A stretch of 55,000 nucleotides of DNA from Verrucomicrobiaceae bacterium (GTDB lineage: Bacteria > Verrucomicrobiota > Verrucomicrobiia > Verrucomicrobiales > Akkermansiaceae): NCBI GenBank assembly GCA_027485995.1, contig JAIXPW010000051.1, positions 1 through 55,000 of the forward strand. The letters run 5' to 3'. The position numbers and the translations under genes are program-made. This document shows, piece by piece, positions 49,547 to 55,000 of the stretch. Below the pieces are notes generated by a model. That model ran no database searches. It saw nothing but the letters and a program-made list of their open reading frames with translations, and had not been told where the DNA came from. Each line of letters starts with the position of its first letter. Position 1 is the first letter of the stretch.

Positions 49547-50410
49547 ATGAGCAGTGAGTTCAACAAGGTCGCCATTCTGGGCGGCGGTCTGTTAGGTGGA
49601 TCGCTCGCCATGGCCTTGTCATCTGGATCAGCCGGGCCGGCCTGCAGCCTTTGGTCGCGTCGCGAGGAAACCACTGCCCAGGCCAGAGTCGCCGGGATCT
49701 CCGGGGCGACCTCCGATCTGAAGCAGGCCCTCCACGGCGCGGACCTGGTCATTCTCGCCGTGCCGGTCGGGGCGATGCCGGATTTGATTTCGAAATCGAT
49801 TCTCGCAGGTCTCGGCGCTGACACGCTGGTCACCGACGTCGGGAGCGTGAAAGGCATGGTCCACGCCACCCTGCCGCCCCTCTTGTCACCTCACTGCATC
49901 CCATTCATCGGCAGCCATCCCATGGCCGGCTCCGAACGCGGTGGCATCGAGGCCGCCCTGCCCACCCTATTCGAAAATGCAGCCTGTCTGATGACCAATG
50001 ATCAGGAGGCCAGCGAGGCCCTTTGCGAGAAACTCGAACACTTCTGGAAATCCGTCGGCTGCCGGACCTCCTGGCTCACCTCGACGGCCCATGACGAGCT
50101 CGTCGCACGCATTTCCCATCTCCCGCATGTCCTCGCCGCCGCAGGCGCGATGGTTGCCCTGCGCACTCCGGAGGACGGACGCTTCGGCGGCGGCGGCCTT
50201 CGCGACACCACCCGGGTGGCCGGCGGCGATCCGACGATGTGGGCGGAGATCCTCTGCGAAAACCGCGCCGCCGTGGTCGCGCCGCTTCGTGACACCATCG
50301 ACGAATTGCGCGAAATGCTTGCCCTCGTGGAGAGTGGCGACCATGAAAATGTCCGCCGCTGGCTGGCGGCCGCCAAGTCCAGGCGCGATGCCCTTTCGTC
50401 CAACCTCTAG
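49547..50410 (+). CDS. tyrA: Prephenate dehydrogenase
   Basis: A 287-residue NAD(P)-dependent enzyme. The N-terminal Rossmann motif is VAILGGGLLGGSLAMAL, then LVILAVPVGAMPDL, VTDVGSVKG and the substrate motif FIGSHPMAGSERGGIEAA. ATSWLTSTAHDELVARISHLPH covers the catalytic His region of the C-terminal domain. It converts prephenate to 4-hydroxyphenylpyruvate for tyrosine. It is the first gene of tyrA-aroA-cmk-plsC, with 9 bp to aroA. Confidence 0.93.
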   Translation: MSSEFNKVAILGGGLLGGSLAMALSSGSAGPACSLWSRREETTAQARVAGISGATSDLKQALHGADLVILAVPVGAMPDLISKSILAGLGADTLVTDVGSVKGMVHATLPPLLSPHCIPFIGSHPMAGSERGGIEAALPTLFENAACLMTNDQEASEALCEKLEHFWKSVGCRTSWLTSTAHDELVARISHLPHVLAAAGAMVALRTPEDGRFGGGGLRDTTRVAGGDPTMWAEILCENRAAVVAPLRDTIDELREMLALVESGDHENVRRWLAAAKSRRDALSSNL

Positions 50411-50419
50411 TCCTCCTTC

Positions 50420-51772
50420 ATGTCGGAATTCCGCGTCAAATCGATCACCAAGCTGCATGCCGAGTTCCGCGTCCCCGGCGACAAGAGCATGTCCCACCGT
50501 GCGGCCATGCTTGCCGGCCTCTCCAATGGCACCTGCAAGGTCACCAACTTCCTGCCCAGCGAGGACTGCCTCAACACGCTCAAGGCCATGCAGGCCCTCG
50601 GGGCCCGCGTCGAGGTCCTCGAGGAACTCGAAGGCTACGGCCCGATCTCGATGAAAATCGAAGGCCGCTCGATGAAGCTCGAAGCCCCGACCGCCCCCAT
50701 CGACTGCGGCAACTCCGGCACCGGCATGCGCCTGCTCGCCGGACTCCTCGCCCCCCAGCCCTTCACCACCGAACTCTTCGGCGATGCCTCGCTTTCCTCC
50801 CGACCGATGGGCCGCATCACCAAGCCGCTCGAACAGATGGGCGCGCAGATCGAGACCCTCGGCGAAAAGCCCGGCTGCGCCCCGTTGCGCATCCACGGAA
50901 AAAGTCTGACCCCGATCATCTATGACATGCCGGTCGCCAGCGCCCAGGTGAAGAGCGCCATCCTCCTCGCCGGCCTTTTCACTCCCGGAAAGACCACCGT
51001 CATCCAGCCGGCGGAGACGCGCGACCACACCGAGCGCATGCTCGAGTCTTTCGGCGTCCGCACCGTGCGCGAGGGGAATGCCATCTCGATCGATGGCGGC
51101 CAGACTCCCGAATCCTGCGATTTCGTTGTGCCGGGTGACATTTCCAGCGCCGCCTTCTGGCTGGTCGCCGCCGCCGCCATCCCGGGCTCGAAACTTCTCA
51201 TCAAGGACGTCGGCCTCAACCCCACCCGCACCGCCATCCTCGCCGTCCTGGTCCGGATGGGAGCCCGCATTCTCGATGTCGAGCACCAGACCGAAGGCGA
51301 GCCGATCGGCAACCTCGAACTCCACGGCGCCGACCTCCAGGGCACCACGCTGCTCCCCGAGGAAATCCCGAATCTCATCGACGAGATCCCCGTGATCGCC
51401 GTCGCCGCCGCGCTGGCCCAGGGCACCACCACGATCCGCAATGCCCGCGAACTGCGGGTGAAGGAAACCGACCGCATCGCCACCGTCGTCGAAAATCTCC
51501 GCCGCATGGGCGCGGAGGTGACCGAGTTCGAGGACGGACTCGAAATCCAGGGCGGCAAGCCGCTCACCGGAGCCGAGCTCGACTCCTTCGGCGATCACCG
51601 CATCGCCATGGCCTTCGCCATCGCCGGACTCTTCGCCAGCGGCGAAACCGTGATCCGCAACACCGACTGCGTGAACACCTCCTATCCCGGCTTTGCCCGC
51701 CATCTCGATGCGATCCTTCACGAGCGCACCTCGCCAGCCGACTTCGAGCTGAAAACCCTCACCCACGCGTGA
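50420..51772 (+). CDS. aroA: 3-phosphoshikimate 1-carboxyvinyltransferase (EPSP synthase)
   Basis: A 450-residue protein of normal length. Signatures are FRVPGDKSMSHRAAMLAGLS (PGDKSxxHRA), IDCGNSGTGMRLLAGLL (GNSGTxxR), LVMRMGARIL-type domain 2 with DEIPVIAVAAALAQG (catalytic Asp), LRVKETDRIATVVENLR (KETDRI) and SFGDHRIAMAFAIAG (DHRxAM). It joins shikimate-3-phosphate and PEP. GSTGA: residues GNSGTGMR fit the class II-like pattern no more than class I, so inhibitor sensitivity is not inferred. The stop overlaps the cmk GTG start by 4 bp. Confidence 0.95.
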   Translation: MSEFRVKSITKLHAEFRVPGDKSMSHRAAMLAGLSNGTCKVTNFLPSEDCLNTLKAMQALGARVEVLEELEGYGPISMKIEGRSMKLEAPTAPIDCGNSGTGMRLLAGLLAPQPFTTELFGDASLSSRPMGRITKPLEQMGAQIETLGEKPGCAPLRIHGKSLTPIIYDMPVASAQVKSAILLAGLFTPGKTTVIQPAETRDHTERMLESFGVRTVREGNAISIDGGQTPESCDFVVPGDISSAAFWLVAAAAIPGSKLLIKDVGLNPTRTAILAVLVRMGARILDVEHQTEGEPIGNLELHGADLQGTTLLPEEIPNLIDEIPVIAVAAALAQGTTTIRNARELRVKETDRIATVVENLRRMGAEVTEFEDGLEIQGGKPLTGAELDSFGDHRIAMAFAIAGLFASGETVIRNTDCVNTSYPGFARHLDAILHERTSPADFELKTLTHA

Positions 51773-52440
51773 ATTCCGCCCTCGCTCCAGATTCTGGCTT
51801 TGTCGCCATCGCCATCGATGGTCCCGCGGCTTCCGGCAAAAGCACGCTCGCCCGTTTGCTGGCCCAGAAGCTCGGGCTGATCATGGTGAACTCCGGTGCC
51901 ATGTATCGCGCCGTGACCTGGAAGGTGCTTCGGGAAGGCGTGGACCCGCATGACAATGCCGCTGTCGTGGCCCTGCTGCACCGCACCCGCCTCGACTGCG
52001 GCGATGACGGCACCTACTCGACCATCGCCGTCGATGGCATCGATCCCGGGGAGGAACTCCGCTCGTCCGCCGTCAATGCCAACGTCTCCGCGGTTTCCGC
52101 CGTGCCGGAAGTCAGGGAGGCCCTCGTCGCCCTCCAACGCGACTACCTGAATCGCGCCAGCATTGTCATGGAAGGCCGCGACATCGGCTCGGTCGTCTTT
52201 CCCGACACGCCGTTCAAGATCTACGTCGATGCCGACGAGCACGTCCGCACCGCCCGACGCCGCGATGCCGGCGAACATGATCCGGTGGCGAAGCGCGACG
52301 CGGCCGACAGTGGCAGGGTTCATGCTCCGCTGATGGTGTCCGAAGGCGCGGCGATCCTCGATACCTCCCATCACACCATCGAGTCCGGAGTGGCCGCTGC
52401 CATTGAAATCCTGAAGCAACAAGGCCTGAAGCTCGCCTGA
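51769..52440 (+). CDS. cmk: Cytidylate kinase
   Basis: A 223-residue nucleoside monophosphate kinase. The P-loop is VAIAIDGPAASGKSTLARLL (family IDGPAGSGKST), followed by VNSGAMYRAVTWKVL, the CMP-binding region SIVMEGRDIGSVVFPDTPFKI and the lid R-R-D-A-G (TARRRDAGEHDP). It phosphorylates CMP/dCMP. It uses a GTG start that overlaps the aroA stop. The order aroA-cmk is common in bacteria. Confidence 0.94.
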   Translation: MNSALAPDSGFVAIAIDGPAASGKSTLARLLAQKLGLIMVNSGAMYRAVTWKVLREGVDPHDNAAVVALLHRTRLDCGDDGTYSTIAVDGIDPGEELRSSAVNANVSAVSAVPEVREALVALQRDYLNRASIVMEGRDIGSVVFPDTPFKIYVDADEHVRTARRRDAGEHDPVAKRDAADSGRVHAPLMVSEGAAILDTSHHTIESGVAAAIEILKQQGLKLA

Positions 52441-52458
52441 ATTTCGAACCGCATCATC

Positions 52459-53067
52459 ATGATGAGATGGATCTACTGGTATGGTTGGATGACGCTCGGA
52501 GCGGCGTTCCGTTCAGTCTTCGGCCTCCGCATCATCAATGAGGAAAAGATCGTCCACGAGGGAGGGGTGCTGGTGGCGTCGAACCATCAGAGCTTCCTCG
52601 ATCCGCCACTGATCGGAAATCTCTACCGCACCGAGATCCACTACCTCGCGCGGAAGACGCTCTTTGTCGGCTTCTTCGCCTGGCTTTATCCGCGGTGGAA
52701 TGCCATCCCCGTCGATCAGGACCGGCCGGACATGGCCAGCCTCAAGACGATCATCAAGCTGTTGAAAGCCGGCGAGCGCGTGCTGGTCTTTCCGGAAGGT
52801 GAACGCACCCTCGATGGGGAAATCGGTCAGTCCCAGCCGGGCATCGGCCTCGTCGCGGTGAAATCCGGAGCCGTGATCCAGCCGGTGCGCATCCGTGGCG
52901 CCCGCGAGGCCCTGCCCCGTGGCTCCGGGCGTCTGCGCTTTGCCCGCATTTCCGTGACCGTCGGCGACCCCATCCGCCTGACTCCGGAGGAAATCGCGGC
53001 GGCCCAGGGAAAGACCGGCTACCAGGAACTCGCCGACCGCATCAAGGCCGCCATCGAGGCGCTTTGA
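52459..53067 (+). CDS. plsC: 1-acyl-sn-glycerol-3-phosphate acyltransferase (PlsC-like)
   Basis: A 202-residue membrane-associated acyltransferase. The catalytic motif is ASNHQSFLDPPLIG (NHxxxxD), the substrate motif is FPEGERTLDGEIGQ (FPEGxRS-like), and IQPVRIRGAREALPR marks the third block. An N-terminal hydrophobic/aromatic helix (MMRWIYWYGWMTLGAAF) likely anchors it. It adds the second acyl chain to lysophosphatidic acid. It is the last gene of the tyrA operon (18 bp after cmk). Confidence 0.88.
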   Translation: MMRWIYWYGWMTLGAAFRSVFGLRIINEEKIVHEGGVLVASNHQSFLDPPLIGNLYRTEIHYLARKTLFVGFFAWLYPRWNAIPVDQDRPDMASLKTIIKLLKAGERVLVFPEGERTLDGEIGQSQPGIGLVAVKSGAVIQPVRIRGAREALPRGSGRLRFARISVTVGDPIRLTPEEIAAAQGKTGYQELADRIKAAIEAL

Positions 53068-53080
53068 GGAAAGCCTCCGA

Positions 53081-54055
53081 TCAGCTCAGGCAGCCCGGGC
53101 AGTTCTGGGCGTAGTGGCCGGGAGAAATTTCCGCCAGATCCGGACGGCGATCGGTCAGGCACAAGGATGCGTCGCCAATGCGGTTCCGGGGACTGAAGGC
53201 ACAGCCGACCGGAGGGCTGATCAAACTCGGGGGCAGTCCCGGGATGGTGTAGAGCGGCTCGCCCTTCGGATGCGAGGCCGGGATCGATTTCAACAAGCTG
53301 CGGGTGTAGGCGTGGCGGGGATTTCGGAAAAGATCGTCCTTCGTGGCGCTCTCCACGATCCGACCCGCATACATCACGTTGATGTGATCACACATCTCCG
53401 AAACCACCGCGAGGTCGTGGGTGATGAAGATGACCGCCGTCCCCAGCGACTTCTGGCGGTCGCGGATGAGGTCCAGCACCTGCTTCTGGACGGTGACGTC
53501 GAGCGCCGTGGTGGGCTCGTCGCAGATCAGCAGCTCGGGGCGGGTGATCAGCGCCATGGCGATCATGACGCGCTGCCGCATGCCGCCGGAAAACTCGTGC
53601 GGATAGCTGTGGACCCGCTTCTCAGGCTCGTGGATGCCCACCTCCGCCAGCGCCTCGATGGCGCGATCGAGCGCTGCCTTTCCCGAAAGCCCCTCGTGGA
53701 GCTCCAGCGGCTCGGTGAGCTGGCTGCTGACCTTCATGAAGGGATTCAGCGAGGTCATCGGATCCTGGAAAATCATCGAAACCCGCTTGCCCCGGATCTT
53801 GCGGAGCTGCTTTTCCGAAGCGCTGAGAAGATCGATCCCGTCGAAATGGGCCGTGCCCGAGTGGATGCGACCGGGAGGCTGGGGGATGAGCCCGAGCAAC
53901 GAGTAGCAGGTCACCGATTTCCCCGAACCGGACTCGCCGACGATGCCAAGCGTCTGCCCGGCCTCGACCGAGAACGACACATCATCGACCGCATGGACGA
54001 TGCCGTTGCGGGTGTGAAAGCGGGTGGACAGGTTCTGGACGTTGAGGAGAGGCAT
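53081..54055 (-). CDS. Peptide-type ABC transporter ATP-binding protein (OppD/DppD-like)
   Basis: A 324-residue ATPase; ATG 54055 (MPLLNVQNLSTRFHTRNGIV) is chosen. Walker A GIVGESGSGKSVTCYSLLGL, Q-loop MIFQDPMTSLNPFMKV, signature PHEFSGGMRQRVMIAMAL, Walker B LLICDEPTTALDVTVQKQVL, and the C-terminal oligopeptide-transporter extension with PSLISPPVGCAFSPRNRI and paired Cys residues in the last part (CLTDRRPDLAEISPGHYAQN). Typical for OppD/DppD. The partner ATPase, permeases and binding protein are not next to it in the window. It is convergent with plsC. Confidence 0.9.
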   Translation of the reverse strand: MPLLNVQNLSTRFHTRNGIVHAVDDVSFSVEAGQTLGIVGESGSGKSVTCYSLLGLIPQPPGRIHSGTAHFDGIDLLSASEKQLRKIRGKRVSMIFQDPMTSLNPFMKVSSQLTEPLELHEGLSGKAALDRAIEALAEVGIHEPEKRVHSYPHEFSGGMRQRVMIAMALITRPELLICDEPTTALDVTVQKQVLDLIRDRQKSLGTAVIFITHDLAVVSEMCDHINVMYAGRIVESATKDDLFRNPRHAYTRSLLKSIPASHPKGEPLYTIPGLPPSLISPPVGCAFSPRNRIGDASLCLTDRRPDLAEISPGHYAQNCPGCLS

Positions 54056-54116
54056 GCGGAACGGGCGGATCCAATCACAAACAGAGCGAAATGGACACGA
54101 ATTTCCTGCCCAACTA

Positions 54117-54236
54117 GGAACGCGGGTTTCCAACCCGCCTCCTCATCCGCCAAAAAGGGAACGCGGGTTTCCAACCCGCCTCCTCGTCCCCCAAAAAAGG
54201 ACCACGGGTCTCCAACCCGCATCTTCGTCCGCCCCA
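54117..54236. repeat. 41-bp tandem repeat, 3 copies, each with a hairpin
   Basis: Units begin at 54117, 54158 and 54199 (period 41 bp). Each has a palindromic core, GCGGGTTTCCAACCCGC in the first two and CGGGTCTCCAACCCG in the third, followed by CTCCTCGTCC-like sequence and an A-run. The last copy is more diverged. Read on -, they spell WKPAF-like peptides. Direct repeats without unique spacers exclude a CRISPR array. Confidence 0.9.
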
Positions 54237-54348
54237 ATGCCCCAGCCTTCCCATGTCGACTCCCCAATCCCACCGCTGATATCCGCCCAAGTCCCTTCCC
54301 CTCATAAGCCTAATGCCCGACACCCCGATATCACACGCCAAACCCTGA

Positions 54349-54372
54349 AATTCCTTGTCAAATCAAGGAATT
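54349..54372. promoter_or_regulatory. Inverted repeat upstream of the terminal gene
   Basis: Perfect 9-bp arms AATTCCTTG (54349-54357) and CAAGGAATT (54364-54372) around a 6-nt loop (TCAAAT) lie 80 bp before the ATG of the next gene, in AT-rich sequence. It could be an operator or a short hairpin. A GATATCAAG box follows at 54404. Confidence 0.45.
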
Positions 54373-54451
54373 CTGGAAAGGTCTGAACAAGTAGGAACCC
54401 GTTGATATCAAGACGTCTGATCCTACGAACCAAGACTGTTAGCCCAATAAA

Positions 54452-55000
54452 ATGAAGATCTCCTTCAACCTAGCTCTCGCGAGCTTACTCACTCTCCTGT
54501 CGCCAGTCCACGGGCAAGAGCCACGGGTGGAGCGTCGAGTAACAGTCAATAAGACCTCGCTGGATTTCGCAGACCACCTACAGGGAAAGGCGGAATGGCG
54601 ATTTGAGAACGATCGAGTATTGAGTCTCAAGATGGATGGCGATTCAACCGTGTTCCAGCTCAACGGTGTCGAAGAGGTGTTCCGATTGGCCGCTCCCGAA
54701 TACGTCGATGAAGCAGCCGTAAGCGATGACGGGCAGACGCTACTTTTGAAGGTGATGAAGACGCGGGGATTCGGCTCCGATTTCGCCACTTTGATTCGAG
54801 TTCGAGCAGTAGGTCCCAAGCTTAGCGTCGACCGAGTCCTGGAATCCGGCACCAAGGTGTTTGGCGACAACCGCTGGTGGATGGCGGACCTCGGTGCAGT
54901 CTCGAACGACGGAGGCAAGGTCTTGGCCCAATTTGGCGTGGACTCACCAGACACCACTCGCATCGGATATCGTTGGTATACTTTGGAGTTACCAAGTGGC
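54452..55000 (+). CDS. Secreted protein of unknown function, truncated by the window end
   Basis: An open frame of 183 codons starts at ATG 54452 and runs off the right end with no stop. The N-terminus is a signal peptide (MKISFNLALASLLTLLSPVHG). The mature part is beta-rich, with EVFRLAAPEYVDEAAVSDDG, TLIRVRAVGPKLSVDRVLES and RWWMADLGAVSNDGGKVLAQ. The repeated strand-turn pattern with SDDG and SNDGGK resembles WD40/beta-propeller blades, but the family is not named. An antisense ORF at 54439-54963 is a shadow. Codon use is AT-richer than that of the neighbouring core genes. Confidence 0.7.
   Translation, partial: MKISFNLALASLLTLLSPVHGQEPRVERRVTVNKTSLDFADHLQGKAEWRFENDRVLSLKMDGDSTVFQLNGVEEVFRLAAPEYVDEAAVSDDGQTLLLKVMKTRGFGSDFATLIRVRAVGPKLSVDRVLESGTKVFGDNRWWMADLGAVSNDGGKVLAQFGVDSPDTTRIGYRWYTLELPSG

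Noticed and set aside
49967..51766. A 599-codon open frame on - covering tyrA and aroA
   Set aside because: Antisense shadow; no protein motif, whereas tyrA and aroA are unmistakable.
54117..54236. CRISPR array
   Set aside because: Units are direct 41-bp repeats with no unique spacers, and no cas genes are present.

Overview
The window looks like a chromosomal segment of a GC-rich bacterium of the phylum Verrucomicrobiota, probably Verrucomicrobiaceae (Luteolibacter/Haloferula-like). This is inferred from the gene repertoire (a XylR-type regulator with a LacI-like sensor and an AraC-type output domain, many small lipoproteins), from dispersed repeats built on GCGGGTTTCCAACCCGC, and from short protein tails of the PESKSEGNDKPQP type. 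No rRNA or tRNA gene was seen, so the assignment is not proven.

Region 1-8,600 is an accessory block. It opens with 7-bp and 6-bp tandem repeats. It then carries about a dozen small, functionally unrelated genes: lipoproteins, secreted and membrane proteins, a macro-domain protein, a stand-alone RapZ C-terminal domain, a SAM methyltransferase and a DUF6714-like protein. The first half runs on + and the second half on -. Several genes end inside or next to roughly 50-100 bp imperfect inverted repeats, which in some cases encode the last residues of the protein. The layout recalls an integron-like cassette array, but no integrase is present and only one canonical attC core (GTTAGGC, 4663-4669) was seen. 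One gene (1307-2682) is broken by a single-base frameshift in a homopolymer.

Region 8,600-14,000 holds a double-thioredoxin-fold secreted protein, the XylR-type regulator, a DUF4239 membrane protein, a cytosine-deaminase-like enzyme and a tandem LOG-family protein. Region 14,081-25,060 is a coherent purine-catabolism locus. An aminotransferase (pucG-like) and adenosine deaminase lie on -. Divergent from them is a + operon of 5-hydroxyisourate hydrolase, allantoate amidohydrolase, allantoinase, (S)-ureidoglycine aminohydrolase, a plant-type ureidoglycolate amidohydrolase and a single-chain xanthine dehydrogenase. Together these take adenosine and hypoxanthine/xanthine nitrogen to glyoxylate and ammonia. 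Urate oxidase and OHCU decarboxylase are not in the window.

Region 25,292-41,800 is mostly core genome: acyl-ACP synthetase-like protein, prfA, aquaporin, rpsP, cupin, aminotransferase, TPR protein, upp, a sigma-54 activator with a degenerate receiver, hisD and a CDF metal transporter. Two toxin-antitoxin pairs (30,216-30,840 and 36,857-37,605) are inserted. A strongly nested palindromic element lies upstream of hisD.

Region 41,900-55,000 contains mutL (with degenerate endonuclease motifs), a coiled-coil zinc-ribbon protein, a zinc-ribbon membrane protein, a strong promoter-plus-hairpin element, an IF-1-like gene, a luxC-luxE-like pair without luciferase, a lipoprotein, the operon tyrA-aroA-cmk-plsC, a peptide-type ABC ATPase, a 41-bp repeat array and a partial secreted protein running off the right end.
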